Assembly: GCF_020711255.1 (NCBI RefSeq)
Contig: NZ_JAJFAW010000015.1
Location: 1 to 64,000, forward strand
From: Hymenobacter plasmatis
GTDB taxonomy: Bacteria; Bacteroidota; Bacteroidia; Cytophagales; Hymenobacteraceae
Direction: 5' to 3'
DNA length: 64,000 nt
Positions 36,420 through 46,516 of the stretch are shown in pieces; within the stretch, counting starts at the first letter, position 1, and every line of letters starts with the position of its first letter. The position numbers and the translations under genes were made by a program. The notes below the pieces were generated by a model, which made no database searches, was not told the origin of the DNA, and was given only the letters and a program-made list of their open reading frames with translations.

Positions 36420-39400
36420 ATGAATAATTTACGTTTACGCCACTTATTCTTGCTGGCGTTGATGCTCTTCACAGCCCGTTTAGGTTGGAGCCAAGGCGCC
36501 ACCACCGCGGCCATGAGCGGCATCATCACCGACAAAGATGGTTCGGCGCTGCCGGGGGCCACGGTTATTGCAGTTCACACCCCCACGAACACGCAGTACG
36601 TAGCGCCTACCAACTCCGACGGCCGTTTCAACATTCAGGGCATGCGTGTTGGTGGTCCTTACACCGTCCGCGTAACCTTCGTGGGCTACCAGGACGTGAC
36701 GCGCAACGACATCAACCTGTCGCTGGGCCAGAACCTCCGCCTCGACGTACCGCTGAGCACCTCGACCACTGAGCTGGCCGAAGTACAGGTGAGCGGCCGC
36801 CGCGACAACGTTATCAACGCCAGCCGCACCGGCGCCGAGACCAACGTGAGCCGCGAGCAGATTAACCAGCTGCCCACCCTGAACCGTTCGCTGAACGACT
36901 TCACCCGCCTCACCCCGCAGGCTGGTGGCGCAGGCAGCTCGTCGTTTGGCGGTGCCAACAACCGCTACAACAACATCACCATCGACGGTGCCGTGAACAA
37001 CGACGTATTCGGTCTTGCCGGCTCGGGCACCCCCGGCGGCCAGGCGGGTACCAACCCCATCGCCCTCGACGCCATCGACCAGATTCAGGTAGTACTGGCC
37101 CCTTACGACGTAACGCTGGGCAACTTCACCGGCGCTGGCGTAAACGCCGTTACCCGCTCGGGCTCCAACGACCTGTCGGCTTCCATCTATGGTTTCGGCC
37201 GCAACCAGAACACCATTGGTAAGAGCGTAACCGAGCCCCGCACCAAGGCGGCTGATTTTTCTAACTATCAGACCGGCTTCCGCGTGGGTGGTGCCATCGT
37301 GAAAGACAAGGTGTTCTTCTTCCTCAACGGTGAAATCGCTCGTCGTAACGAGCCCCTGGCCTTCCTGCCCGGCACCGCCGATTCGAAAGTAACCACGGCC
37401 GACCTGGAGCGCATCCGTACGGCCTCCCTCAACGCCGTTTACACTTCCGGCCCCCGCGCTGGCCAGCTCATCTACGGTGGCTACGACCCGGGCAGCTACG
37501 GCGACCTCACCCGTCGCACCGAGAGCAACAAGATTTTTGCTCGCCTGGACTTCAACATCTCGGAGAACAACACCCTGACGCTGCGTCACAACTTCGTAAA
37601 GGCGTTTGACGACAACATCACCCGTGCTTCGAACAACGTCCGCTTCAGCAACAACGCGTACAAGTTCAACAACACCACCAACAGCACCGTTGCCGAATTG
37701 AACTCCCGTTTTTCGGGCGGCTTCTCTAATAAGCTGATTCTGACCTATACCGCCATCCGCGACTCGCGCGATGTGCTCGGCAACCCCGGTCCGTCTTACC
37801 AAATCAGCGACAACGGCAACACCTACACCCTGGGCGCAGAGCGTAGCTCGGTAGCCAACCAGCTCGACCAGGACATCGTGGAAATCACCGACAACCTGAC
37901 CAAGTCTTTCGGCAAGCACACCATTACCCTGGGCACGCACAACGAAGGCTTCAAGTTCCGTAACCTGTTCCTGAACAACGGTTCGGGCTACTACCTCTTC
38001 GGCGCCACCAGTGCCGTAGCGGCTTCGGGCTCCAACCCCGCTATCCCTGCCTACACCGGCATTCAGAACTTTGAACTGGGCCGCTCGACCCGGATTCAGG
38101 CCAGCTACCCTACCGCCAACAACGGCGAAGCCAAATTCAAAGCTGCTCAGCTCGGCTTCTACGTTCAGGACGTGTACTCGCCCATCGAAAGCCTGCGCCT
38201 GACCTACGGTGTGCGCCTGGATGTGCCCCTGTTCATTGACAAGCCCGGCGATAACACCGCCGTTTCGGGCCGCTTCGGCGAAGGTTACAAAACCAACAAC
38301 ACGCCCAACGGCCAGTTGCTGTTCTCGCCCCGCCTCGGTTTCAACTGGGACGTAAACAACGACACCAAAGTGCAGCTGCGCGGTGGTACGGGCATCTTCT
38401 CGGGCCGCGTTCCCTTCGTGTGGATTTCGAACAGCTACACCAACAGCGGCCTGATTCAGGGTTCGGTAGACCAGACCGGCACGACTGCCAGCGGCACCAC
38501 CCCGGCTTCGGCCGTACTGCCCACCATCTACCTGGCTCAAAACGATATTGCTACCAAATACAACCCCGTAGCGACCAGCCAGATTAACCTGACCCGCAAC
38601 GACTTCAAGCTGCCCCAGGTTTGGCGCTCGAACTTGGCCGTTGACTTCCGCCTGCCCGGCGACGTAGTGGCTACCGTGGAAGGCATCTACTCGAAGACGC
38701 TCAACGACATCTACTACAAAGACATCAACCTGACCGACCCGGTTGGCCGCCTGGCCGGCCCCGACCAACGCCCGGTATACGGTGCTTCGACGGCAGCACG
38801 CCGCATCGATCCCCGTTTCACCAACGTTTACCTGCTCGACAACACCAGCAAGGGCTACCGCTACAACGCAACCTTCCAGTTGCAGAAGCGCTTCACCAAC
38901 GGCCTGAACTCTACGGTTGCTTACACCTACGGTGTTTCGAAGGAAATCAACAGCGGCTCGAGCAGCACGGCTTCGTCGAACTACGGCTTCAACCAGGTGA
39001 TGTATGATCCCAACAACCCTGAGTTGGGCTACTCGCGCAACGACCAGCGTCACCGCGTAATCGGCAGCGCCGGCTACACCTTCCGCTATGCCAACGACGC
39101 CTTGGCTACCACCTTCACCCTGTTCTACGAAGGCCTGTCGGGCCAGCCCCTCACCTACATTTCCGGCCAGAACTCTGACCTGAACCGTGACGGCAACACC
39201 GGCAACGACCTGCTCTACATCCCGACCAACGTGCGCGATGCCAACCAAATCAAACTCGTTCCGAGCGGCACGACTGACACCCGTACGGTAGCTCAGATTC
39301 AGGACCAGTTCGATGCCTTCATCGAGAACGACCCCTACCTGCGCACCCACCGCGGCCAGATTGCTGAGCGTTTTGCAGCCCGTCTGCCCTGGACGCACCA

Positions 39401-39695
39401 GATTGACGTGCGTGTAGCTCAGGATTTCAACTTCATGGCCGGTGGCAAGAAGAACAGCTTCCAGGTAACGTTCGACGTTCAGAACGTGGGCAACCTGCTC
39501 AACAACGATTGGGGCCGTCAGTACTCGGTAGCCAACAACGCCGTAGAACTGCTCCGCGTGGAGTCGACCGGTCCTGGCGTACAGCCGACCTTCTCGTTCC
39601 CGGCTGCGTTCGCTACCACCAACCGGTCATACGACTACTCGCCCTTCTTCTCGCGCTGGCAGGGCCAGCTGGGCGTCCGCTACAGCTTCAACTAG
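36420..39695 (+). CDS. TonB-dependent receptor, Oar-like, copy 1
   Basis: A 1,091-residue outer-membrane protein with a signal peptide (LRHLFLLALMLFTARLGWSQG). Residues about 27-115 are a carboxypeptidase-regulatory-like beta domain (AMSGIITDKDGSALPGATVI, FNIQGMRVGGPYTVRVTFVGY). The plug domain follows (PTLNRSLNDFTRLTPQ, NNITIDGAVNNDVFG, AGVNAVTRSGSN), then a large beta-barrel with repeated aromatic and Asn-rich strands, ending FFSRWQGQLGVRYSFN as expected for barrel insertion. Its ligand is unknown. No SusD partner is adjacent, unlike SusC systems. A terminator at 39,726 ends the gene. It is a tandem paralogue of the next gene. Confidence 0.92.
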   Translation: MNNLRLRHLFLLALMLFTARLGWSQGATTAAMSGIITDKDGSALPGATVIAVHTPTNTQYVAPTNSDGRFNIQGMRVGGPYTVRVTFVGYQDVTRNDINLSLGQNLRLDVPLSTSTTELAEVQVSGRRDNVINASRTGAETNVSREQINQLPTLNRSLNDFTRLTPQAGGAGSSSFGGANNRYNNITIDGAVNNDVFGLAGSGTPGGQAGTNPIALDAIDQIQVVLAPYDVTLGNFTGAGVNAVTRSGSNDLSASIYGFGRNQNTIGKSVTEPRTKAADFSNYQTGFRVGGAIVKDKVFFFLNGEIARRNEPLAFLPGTADSKVTTADLERIRTASLNAVYTSGPRAGQLIYGGYDPGSYGDLTRRTESNKIFARLDFNISENNTLTLRHNFVKAFDDNITRASNNVRFSNNAYKFNNTTNSTVAELNSRFSGGFSNKLILTYTAIRDSRDVLGNPGPSYQISDNGNTYTLGAERSSVANQLDQDIVEITDNLTKSFGKHTITLGTHNEGFKFRNLFLNNGSGYYLFGATSAVAASGSNPAIPAYTGIQNFELGRSTRIQASYPTANNGEAKFKAAQLGFYVQDVYSPIESLRLTYGVRLDVPLFIDKPGDNTAVSGRFGEGYKTNNTPNGQLLFSPRLGFNWDVNNDTKVQLRGGTGIFSGRVPFVWISNSYTNSGLIQGSVDQTGTTASGTTPASAVLPTIYLAQNDIATKYNPVATSQINLTRNDFKLPQVWRSNLAVDFRLPGDVVATVEGIYSKTLNDIYYKDINLTDPVGRLAGPDQRPVYGASTAARRIDPRFTNVYLLDNTSKGYRYNATFQLQKRFTNGLNSTVAYTYGVSKEINSGSSSTASSNYGFNQVMYDPNNPELGYSRNDQRHRVIGSAGYTFRYANDALATTFTLFYEGLSGQPLTYISGQNSDLNRDGNTGNDLLYIPTNVRDANQIKLVPSGTTDTRTVAQIQDQFDAFIENDPYLRTHRGQIAERFAARLPWTHQIDVRVAQDFNFMAGGKKNSFQVTFDVQNVGNLLNNDWGRQYSVANNAVELLRVESTGPGVQPTFSFPAAFATTNRSYDYSPFFSRWQGQLGVRYSFN

Positions 39696-39725
39696 TAGCC
39701 TAGCCAACCAGCTAAAAGCCATATT

Positions 39726-39755
39726 AAAGGGGCAGGGATTTTTCCCTGCCCCTTT
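39726..39755 (+). terminator. Intrinsic terminator after receptor 1
   Basis: AAAGGGGCAGGGA, loop TTTT, then TCCCTGCCCCTTT with further T residues: a 13-bp perfect stem 30 bases after the stop codon. Confidence 0.85.
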
Positions 39756-39861
39756 TTTGTGCCTGCCAAGCAAGGATTGCAAAAAATCCGGGCGTATTAA
39801 GGAAATGTTAAGCCCGACAAATAGTAAATCACCTGTAATACAGCTCATCGCTACCAAGCAT

Positions 39862-39869
39862 TACATTTG
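39862..39869 (+). promoter_or_regulatory. Minus-7 box upstream of Oar-like receptor 2
   Basis: TACATTTG matches TAnnTTTG, 45 bases before the ATG at 39,915. The neighbourhood matches the upstream region of receptor 1, which supports a duplicated promoter. No good minus-33 was seen. Confidence 0.55.
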
Positions 39870-39914
39870 TCTCGAGTTTCCTCACGCTCACTTTTTTCAC
39901 CAACCTTTTTTCGT

Positions 39915-42900
39915 ATGAATAATTTACGTTTACGCTACTTGTTCTTACTAGCGTTGATGCTCCTCTTTTCCCGCTTAGGCTGGAGCCAGGGTGCCACCAC
40001 GGCGGCCATGAGCGGGGTTATCACCGACAAAAACGGCGCGGGCCTTCCCGGCGCCACCGTTATCGCGGTTCACACCCCGACGAACACCCAGTACGTGACC
40101 CCGACCAACGCCGAGGGCCGTTTTAACATCCAGAACATGCGGGTGGGACCTTATTCCGTGAAGGTGACCTTCGTGGGCTATAAGGACGTGACGCGCGACG
40201 ACGTCAACCTGACGCTGGGCCAGAACCTGCGTTTCGACCAGAAGCTGACCGATGCGAATACGGAGTTGAACGAAGTAACCGTGAGCGGCCGCCGCGACCC
40301 GATTATGAACGCCGACCACACCGGCGCGAGCACCACCATCCAGCGCGAAACCATCGAGCGCCTGCCCACGCTGAACCGCTCGTTCGACGACTTTACGCGT
40401 CTGACGCCCCAGGCCAGCGCCAGCGGCGGCTTTGCCGGCCGCAACGGCGGCTTCAACAACGTAACCATCGACGGAGCCATCTTCAACAATTCGTTCGGCC
40501 TGTCGTCGACGGTGGGTGGCCAGGCCAACGCCCAGCCCATTTCGCTGGACGCCATCGAGCAAATCCAGGTAAGCATTGCGCCCTACGACGTGCGTCAGGG
40601 CTCGTTCACCGGCGCCGGCATCAACGCCGTGACTCGTAGCGGCTCGAATAAATTCACCGGCTCGCTGTACGGCTTCTACCGCAACCAGGACTTCGTGGGC
40701 AGCAAAGTGGCCGACATCAAGTCGGACTACCCCACGTTTAACCTGAAGAACTACGGCTTCCGCGTAGGTGGCCCCATCATTAAGGACAAGCTGTTCTTCT
40801 TCCTCAATGCCGAAGAAGAAAGACGCGTAGACCCGCCCACGGGCAACTTCACGGCCAACCGTTCGACGACGGCGCCGGCAGCCAACTCCACGGTTTCGCG
40901 TGCTTCCTACACCGACCTCACCAACCTGGGCAACTTCCTGCAGAGCAAGTACGGCTACAACGCCGGCCCGTTTGAGAACTTTGAGCTGCGCTCGTTCAGC
41001 CGCAAGGCCACGGCCAAGCTGGACTGGAACATCAACGCGAACCACCGCTTGAGCGTGAAGTACAACTACCTGAAGTCGTACCGCGACGTGCCGCCCTCCA
41101 GCTCGGGCTCCATCAGCAACAGCGCCAACCGCAACCAGACCCAGTTCGGCCTGCCCTTCTTCTCGTCCTACTACACCATCAACAACAACCTGAATTCGGT
41201 GATTGCCGAATTGAACAGCACCTTCGGCACGCGCTTTTCCAACAACCTGACCGCGGGTCTGTCGGCTTTCCGCGACTTCCGCGAAAGCCCCGGTGGAGGC
41301 AACTTCCCGTTGGTTGACATCGGCGACGCCACGGGCCGTTCGGCTGCCAACGCTGGCCCTACGGCCGCTAACACCCTTACTTCTTTTGGCTACGAGCCTT
41401 TCTCGGCGTTCAACATCCTGAACTCGGACGTTTACCAGATTGGCGACAACCTCACGGCTTACCTCGGCAAGCACAACGTTACGGTGGGTACCTACAACGA
41501 GCTGTACAAGTTCTCCAACGGCTTTGCCCCGAACTACTACGGCGGCTACGCCTTCAACAGCCTCGACGACTTCTACGCTTCGGCTCGTACTACGGAAGCG
41601 CCTAACGGCTACGTGCTGGACGCCAACCGCAACCCGGTGCCCGCTTCGGCTACCAACCAGCCCGGCTTGCCCAACCGCTACCAGCTGCAGTATTCGGCCC
41701 TGCCCGGCGGCTTCCCCTTCGGCGTGACCAAAGCAGCTCAATTTGGCTTGTACGCCCAGGATGAATGGTCGCCCCGCAACAACCTGAAAGTAACCATCGG
41801 CCTGCGCGGCGACGTGCCGGTAATTTTCTCCGACATTGAGCGCAACATCTACGTGGGCGGCGGCACCATCAACGGCACCACCTACCCCGGCCTGACCTTC
41901 CGCGACGGCGTGCGCATCGAAACCGACCGCCTGCCCAAGTCGCGCCTGCTCATGTCGCCCCGCATCGGCGTGAACTGGGACGTGAACGACGACCGCAAAA
42001 CGCAGGTGCGCGGTGGTACCGGCATCTTCACCGGCCGCGTGCCCTTCGTCTGGATTTCCAACCAGGCCAGCAACAACGGCGTGCAGTTCGGCTCGTTTAG
42101 CCGCTCGGGCGCCGCGGCGGCGGTGAACCCCTTCAGCCCCGACGTTGACAAGTACCGCCCCGACCCCAACGGCCCCGTGCCGCTGGCCAACACCAGCTAC
42201 AACCTGGCCGTAACCGACCCGAACTTTAAGTTTCCGCAAGTGTGGCGTACCAACGTAGCCGTGGACCAGGAGATTGCCGGTGGCGTTATTGCCACCCTCG
42301 AAGCCCTGTACACCAAGGACGTGAATGCCGTGTACCACCAGAACGTGAACCTGCCCAACCCCACACGCAATGCTGCCGGGCCAGACATGCGCCCGATTTA
42401 CTACTCCATCGGCGCGGCTGGTTCCAACGGCCTCGCGGCTACCACGGCCAACAACCGCATCTACGGCGGCCAGGGCGGTGCCTCGACCACCAACCCGAAC
42501 ATCTCGGACGCCATTCTGATGACCAACACCAGCAAGGGCTACTCCTACTCCATCACGGGCCAGCTGCAGAAGTCATTCAGCGGCGGCCTGTACCTGAACG
42601 CGGCCTACACCTACTCGGATTCGCGCTCGGTGAACGACGGCGGCTCCATTGCCCAGAGCATCTGGCGTGACCGCAGCGTGTCGGGCGAGACCAACGCCAA
42701 CGTGTTGAGCTATTCGCAGTTCCTGATTCAGCACCGCGTCATTGCCTCGGCGTCATACAAGCGCGAATACCTCGGCCACCTGGGCACTACGCTGTCCTTG
42801 TTCTACGAAGCTTCGCCGGCTGGCCGCTTCAGCTACCTCTACGGCGGCGACATGAACGGCGACAGCCAGAGCAACGACCTGATTTACGTGCCCCGCAACC

Positions 42901-43427
42901 AGAGCGAGATTATCCTGCGCGACATTGCCATTCCTGCTACGCAGGGCGGTGGCACGTACACGGCAGCTCAGCAGTGGGCCGACCTCGACAAGTACATCTC
43001 GCAAGACAGCTACCTGAAGAACCGCCGCGGCGATTACGCCGAGCGCAACGGAGCCGTGCGCCCCTGGCAGAACCGCCTGGACTTCCGCTTGCTGCAGGAC
43101 ATCTTCACCAACGTGGGTGAAAACCGCAACAGCCTGCAGCTGAGCCTGGACATCTTCAACATCGGTAACCTGCTCAACTCCAATTGGGGCACTTTCCAGA
43201 CGGCCAACCGCACAGGCCTGCTCTCGTTTGCCGGCTACACGGCCCAGGGCCAGCCCGCCTTCACCTACCCTTACCTGACCAACCCCAGCATCGTTACTCC
43301 GGCCAGTGGCACCACCCCGGCGGTAGTTGCGCCTGGCGTACCGCTCACCGAAACCTTCCGCAAAGACACGGGTGGCCTCGGTTCGCGCTGGCAGGCCCAG
43401 GTGGGCGTCCGCTACATTTTCAACTAA
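39915..43427 (+). CDS. TonB-dependent receptor, Oar-like, copy 2
   Basis: About 1,170 residues from ATG 39915 (MNNLRLRYLFLLALMLLFSR), nearly identical at the N-terminus to copy 1, with the same carboxypeptidase-regulatory-like domain (AMSGVITDKNGAGLPGATVI), plug (PTLNRSFDDFTRLTPQ, GAGINAVTRSGSNKF) and barrel end (GSRWQAQVGVRYIFN). The barrels diverge strongly in loops: this copy has extra segments such as ANNRIYGGQGGASTTNPNISD, so ligand binding probably differs. Earlier in-frame Met codons lie before the promoter-proximal leader and lack a signal peptide. Terminator at 43,453. Confidence 0.92.
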   Translation: MNNLRLRYLFLLALMLLFSRLGWSQGATTAAMSGVITDKNGAGLPGATVIAVHTPTNTQYVTPTNAEGRFNIQNMRVGPYSVKVTFVGYKDVTRDDVNLTLGQNLRFDQKLTDANTELNEVTVSGRRDPIMNADHTGASTTIQRETIERLPTLNRSFDDFTRLTPQASASGGFAGRNGGFNNVTIDGAIFNNSFGLSSTVGGQANAQPISLDAIEQIQVSIAPYDVRQGSFTGAGINAVTRSGSNKFTGSLYGFYRNQDFVGSKVADIKSDYPTFNLKNYGFRVGGPIIKDKLFFFLNAEEERRVDPPTGNFTANRSTTAPAANSTVSRASYTDLTNLGNFLQSKYGYNAGPFENFELRSFSRKATAKLDWNINANHRLSVKYNYLKSYRDVPPSSSGSISNSANRNQTQFGLPFFSSYYTINNNLNSVIAELNSTFGTRFSNNLTAGLSAFRDFRESPGGGNFPLVDIGDATGRSAANAGPTAANTLTSFGYEPFSAFNILNSDVYQIGDNLTAYLGKHNVTVGTYNELYKFSNGFAPNYYGGYAFNSLDDFYASARTTEAPNGYVLDANRNPVPASATNQPGLPNRYQLQYSALPGGFPFGVTKAAQFGLYAQDEWSPRNNLKVTIGLRGDVPVIFSDIERNIYVGGGTINGTTYPGLTFRDGVRIETDRLPKSRLLMSPRIGVNWDVNDDRKTQVRGGTGIFTGRVPFVWISNQASNNGVQFGSFSRSGAAAAVNPFSPDVDKYRPDPNGPVPLANTSYNLAVTDPNFKFPQVWRTNVAVDQEIAGGVIATLEALYTKDVNAVYHQNVNLPNPTRNAAGPDMRPIYYSIGAAGSNGLAATTANNRIYGGQGGASTTNPNISDAILMTNTSKGYSYSITGQLQKSFSGGLYLNAAYTYSDSRSVNDGGSIAQSIWRDRSVSGETNANVLSYSQFLIQHRVIASASYKREYLGHLGTTLSLFYEASPAGRFSYLYGGDMNGDSQSNDLIYVPRNQSEIILRDIAIPATQGGGTYTAAQQWADLDKYISQDSYLKNRRGDYAERNGAVRPWQNRLDFRLLQDIFTNVGENRNSLQLSLDIFNIGNLLNSNWGTFQTANRTGLLSFAGYTAQGQPAFTYPYLTNPSIVTPASGTTPAVVAPGVPLTETFRKDTGGLGSRWQAQVGVRYIFN

Positions 43428-43452
43428 GCCTGCTGGCTTAGCGTAGCTCAAG

Positions 43453-43485
43453 AGAGGGCCGGAAGCAATTCCGGCCCTCTTTTTT
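43453..43485 (+). terminator. Intrinsic terminator after receptor 2
   Basis: AGAGGGCCGGAA, loop GCAA, TTCCGGCCCTCT followed by a T run: 12-bp stem, 25 bases after the stop codon. Confidence 0.85.
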
Positions 43486-43539
43486 GTGGCTGATTGTTTG
43501 ATGCTTGCGCCATTCTGCTAAAAAAAGCGGGCCCCGGCC

Positions 43540-43569
43540 TTGCCAAACCGCAAACGAGCTGTACTTTTG
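43540..43569 (+). promoter_or_regulatory. Promoter of tRNA-Ala (TTG-N19-TACTTTTG)
   Basis: TTG at 43,540-43,542 and TACTTTTG at 43,562-43,569 are separated by exactly 19 bases, the Bacteroidota consensus spacing. The tRNA begins 41 bases after the minus-7 box. This is the best-spaced promoter match in the window. Confidence 0.75.
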
Positions 43570-43610
43570 TCGAACCAAAGCGCAATTGGCACGGCGGTAA
43601 CCACAAACTC

Positions 43611-43684
<74 letters not shown>

Positions 43685-43702
43685 CTGAAGATGTGAATGA
43701 AG

Positions 43703-43740
43703 ACAAAAAGCCCGACCAGGAAACTGGTCGGGCTTTTTGT
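43703..43740 (+). terminator. Intrinsic terminator after tRNA-Ala
   Basis: ACAAAAAGCCCGACCAG, loop GAAA, then the exact reverse complement CTGGTCGGGCTTTTTGT: a 17-bp stem with T tract. The A and T tracts at both ends allow it to stop the convergent cysK transcript too. Confidence 0.88.
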
Positions 43741-43800
43741 TTATCCGGAATTGAGCTAAACGCGGAGCTTTGGTAGGCTTCGCGGCTTCCTGACCTAAAC

Positions 43801-44724
43801 CTAAACAAATAGGCCATCTACCGACAGATACCGTTCGCCGGTATCGTAGCAGAAGGTGAGGACGCGGCCGCCCTGGGGCACATCGACCAGCTTCTTGGCC
43901 ACGGCCGCCAGCGATGCGCCCGACGACACGCCCACGAACATGCCCTCTTCGCGCGCCGCCCTGCGGGTCATTTCGTACGCTTCCTGGTGCGACACCTGGA
44001 TGGTGCCGTCGAGGACGTTGGTGTGCAGGTTTTCGGGAATGAAGCCGGCGCCGATGCCTTGAATGGGGTGCGGCCCCGGGGCCCCGCCACTGATAACCGG
44101 CGAAGCTTCCGGCTCCACGGCGAAAGTTTTCATGTTCGGGAATAACGGCTTGAGCACTTCCGTGACGGCGGTGATGTGCCCACCGGTGCCCACGCCGGTA
44201 ATGTGAAAGTCGAAGCCCTCCGGCGCATCACGCAAAATTTCCTGAGCCGTGGTTTCGGCGTGAATTTGCAGGTTGGCGGGGTTGGAAAACTGCATTGGCA
44301 TCCAGGCGCCCGGGGTGCTGGCCACAATGTCCTGGGCCCGTTCAATGGCGCCTTTCATGCCCTTTTCGCGGGGAGTGAGTTCGAGGGTGGCGCCGTAAGC
44401 GGCCATGAGGCGGCGGCGCTCGATGCTCATGCTCTCGGGCATCACCAGCGTGAGCTTATAGCCCTTCACGGCGGCTACCAGGGCCAGGCCCACGCCGGTA
44501 TTGCCGGAGGTGGGCTCCACAATGAGGCTGTCCTTGTTGAGAATGCCATCTTTCTCGGCCTGCGTAATCATCGACAGCGCAATACGGTCCTTGATGGAGC
44601 CACCGGGGTTCGCGCGTTCCATCTTTACCCACACTTCCACGTCGGGGCGGACGGTGGCAAAAAGGCGGTTGAGGCGCACGAGCGGCGTGTTGCCGATGGT
44701 CTCGAGGATATTATTGGCTTTCAT
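43801..44724 (-). CDS. cysK: Cysteine synthase A (O-acetylserine sulfhydrylase)
   Basis: A 307-residue PLP enzyme from ATG 44724 ([20 protein letters not shown]). The catalytic Lys is in [15 protein letters not shown] near residue 45, the substrate loop is [12 protein letters not shown] near 70, the phosphate-binding loop is [11 protein letters not shown] near 177, and [10 protein letters not shown] near 265 completes the site. It makes cysteine from O-acetylserine and sulfide. It is 108 bases downstream of serine O-acetyltransferase, its pathway partner, so the two are probably one operon. Upstream in-frame Met codons give an unlikely basic extension. Confidence 0.94.
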   Translation of the reverse strand: MKANNILETIGNTPLVRLNRLFATVRPDVEVWVKMERANPGGSIKDRIALSMITQAEKDGILNKDSLIVEPTSGNTGVGLALVAAVKGYKLTLVMPESMSIERRRLMAAYGATLELTPREKGMKGAIERAQDIVASTPGAWMPMQFSNPANLQIHAETTAQEILRDAPEGFDFHITGVGTGGHITAVTEVLKPLFPNMKTFAVEPEASPVISGGAPGPHPIQGIGAGFIPENLHTNVLDGTIQVSHQEAYEMTRRAAREEGMFVGVSSGASLAAVAKKLVDVPQGGRVLTFCYDTGERYLSVDGLFV

Positions 44725-44832
44725 GGGGTGCTTTGGTGAAAGGGTGATGGAGCAGGGCAGTGAAACCGCAACGCGGCAGTGGGACCAGGGTCTGGCCGGC
44801 CCCACTTTGCCGCGTTGCGCAGTGGTGTAATG

Positions 44833-45708
44833 TCAAATGGAAAATACCAGCTCGGCGGCTGGGTCTTCGCTGCGGGATATCTGAATATGTGCCCGGTGGT
44901 ATACCCGCGAGTGCGAGGGTACGCTTTCGGTGAGCCACACGTTGCCGCCAATGATGCTATGGGCGCCAACTACCGTGCTGCCACCCAATATAGTAGCTCC
45001 GGCATATATTACCACATGGTCTTCGATGGTGGGATGCCGCTTGGTGCCCTGCAGCCCTTTGGTCACGCTGAGGGCGCCCAGCGTGACGCCCTGGTAAATC
45101 TGCACGTTGGCGCCGATGATGGCCGTTTCGCCGATAACGAGGCCCGTGCCGTGGTCGATGCAAAAGGACTGGCCGATGTGCGCCCCAGGGTGAATGTCAA
45201 TACCGGTGCGCTGGTGGGCGTACTCGCTGAGCAGGCGCGGCAGGCGCGGCAGCCCACGCTGGTGCAGCGCATGCGCCAGCCGGTGCAGGGCGGTGGCATA
45301 GAAGCCGGGGTACGAGCTAATAATTTCGGCCAGCCCCCGGGCAGCGGGGTCGCTGGCCAGGATGGCGCTGGCATCGCGCAGCAGCGCGGTACGCAGCGCG
45401 GGCAGTTGGGCTGTAAATTCATCGGCCAACTCGGAAGCCGGCGCTGGCAAGGACGGCACCTTGGCCAGCAGCACGGCCAGCTCGGACCGGAAGTGGTAGA
45501 GCTCAGCGTCTACGGCGTCGGCGCTGGGCAGGGGCTGGTCGGCCCGCTGCGGGAAGAGCAGCGCCAGCAGCCCATCGGCTAAGGCACAGAAGGCAGCCCC
45601 GGGCAGGGCGTCGGGCACGGAGGCGTGGGCTTTGGCCAGTTCGGCAGAGAATGAGCGAGGAAGCACGGCAACAGAAAAAAGTGTAGTAAGAACGAGGGAT
45701 TCAACCAA
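44833..45708 (-). CDS. cysE: Serine O-acetyltransferase (EpsC/CysE type)
   Basis: A 291-residue protein. A helical N-terminal half leads to the left-handed beta-helix acetyltransferase domain: [32 protein letters not shown] and [11 protein letters not shown] near residues 165-210, with the hexapeptide pattern. [19 protein letters not shown] continues the coil. DHGTG carries the catalytic Asp-His region of serine acetyltransferases. It makes O-acetylserine for the CysK encoded next. The exact start is uncertain because the N-terminal 25 residues are weakly conserved in appearance. Confidence 0.9.
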   Translation of the reverse strand: MVESLVLTTLFSVAVLPRSFSAELAKAHASVPDALPGAAFCALADGLLALLFPQRADQPLPSADAVDAELYHFRSELAVLLAKVPSLPAPASELADEFTAQLPALRTALLRDASAILASDPAARGLAEIISSYPGFYATALHRLAHALHQRGLPRLPRLLSEYAHQRTGIDIHPGAHIGQSFCIDHGTGLVIGETAIIGANVQIYQGVTLGALSVTKGLQGTKRHPTIEDHVVIYAGATILGGSTVVGAHSIIGGNVWLTESVPSHSRVYHRAHIQISRSEDPAAELVFSI

Positions 45709-45844
45709 TCGGATAACCGAAGGTTTCGGTGCGGCCAGACAACGGCTTCATCATGTTGGCCGTTTAGTTTACGCTCCGGCCCTGCCTTATCGCCGGGCCC
45801 GGGCCAATCAAAAGATACTCCTTAACCTTCTTTTTCCAAGCACT

Positions 45845-46186
45845 ATGTCTGACACGACCATCACCAAAATCGATTCGCGCTATTCGCCCAAGGGCGCAGA
45901 TGGCGAAAAATACTTGGCCTCGGGCAAGCACGTGGCCATGCGCATGTGGGAAAACGAACAGCCCGGCGAGCCCAAAGCCCCCGCATCCCGGGCGTACGAA
46001 ACCGTGGGCTTCGTGCTGAGCGGCCGCGCCGAGTTGCACCTGGCCGGCCAAGTCGTGGTACTGGAGCCCGGCAACTCCTGGGTGGTACCCCAAGGCGCCG
46101 AGCACACATATAAAATTCTGGAGAGCTTCTCGGCTGTGGAAGCTACTTCGCCGCCCGCGCAAGTGCACGGACGTGAGGGCAAGTAG
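45845..46186 (+). CDS. Small cupin-domain protein
   Basis: A 113-residue single cupin from ATG 45845 (MSDTTITKIDSRYSPKGADG). The core reads YETVGFVLSGRAELHLAGQVVVLEPGNSWVVPQGAEHTYKILE: the first motif is G..GRAELH with a Glu in place of some metal His residues, and the second is P.GAEHTY. Such proteins bind metals or small molecules or act as regulators, and no specific role can be assigned. It is divergent from cysE (136 bases between the two starts) and followed by a repeat-rich gap. Confidence 0.75.
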   Translation: MSDTTITKIDSRYSPKGADGEKYLASGKHVAMRMWENEQPGEPKAPASRAYETVGFVLSGRAELHLAGQVVVLEPGNSWVVPQGAEHTYKILESFSAVEATSPPAQVHGREGK

Positions 46187-46218
46187 CAATTTAATAATGC
46201 CTTGTTGAGGTGATACAA

Positions 46219-46426
46219 CGTCATGCTGACGAAGGAAGCATCTTTACTGCTCAACCAATTCAACCGTTTGTCAAGCAGAGCGCAGCGAAGCATCTTATCG
46301 CCGCGGAACAAATCGTTCGAACGTGAGAAGATGCTGCGCTCTGCATGACAGGCGATTGGGTTTACTATTGAGGTAGAGATGCTTGGCTAAGCCGACCTCT
46401 GGTTCAACAAGCTCAGCATGACGTTC
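46219..46426. repeat. Palindromic intergenic repeat cluster (TCATGCTGA...AAGCATCT type), copy 1
   Basis: CGTCATGCTGACGAAGGAAG starts at 46,219, an inverted version (AGAAGATGCTGCGCTCTGCA) ends near 46,350, and another half (GATGCTTGG ... CAAGCTCAGCATGACGTTC) ends at 46,426. The same building blocks recur at 54,321, 56,096, 60,132 and 61,404. The whole 330-base gap between the cupin and reductase genes is filled by it. Confidence 0.75.
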
Positions 46427-46516
46427 ATTTCCGCTGACGTTCCTTTTTTAACCACGACTGCTTGTTGCAGCGCTATTTTAGCTAGCCTTCACTCCTTCTA
46501 CCCTTTCCAACTCTCC

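Noticed and set aside
36480..39398. A 972-codon open frame antisense to receptor 1, and a 787-codon frame antisense to receptor 2 (39,975-42,338).
   Set aside because: The antisense proteins are low-complexity (Val, Gly, Ala, Arg) and follow from the sense codon choice (few codons whose complement is a stop). The sense genes have clear domains, promoters and terminators.
46219..46426. Repeated short motifs considered as a CRISPR array.
   Set aside because: Repeats are inverted and irregularly spaced, with no constant spacer length, and the same palindrome occurs in other gaps.
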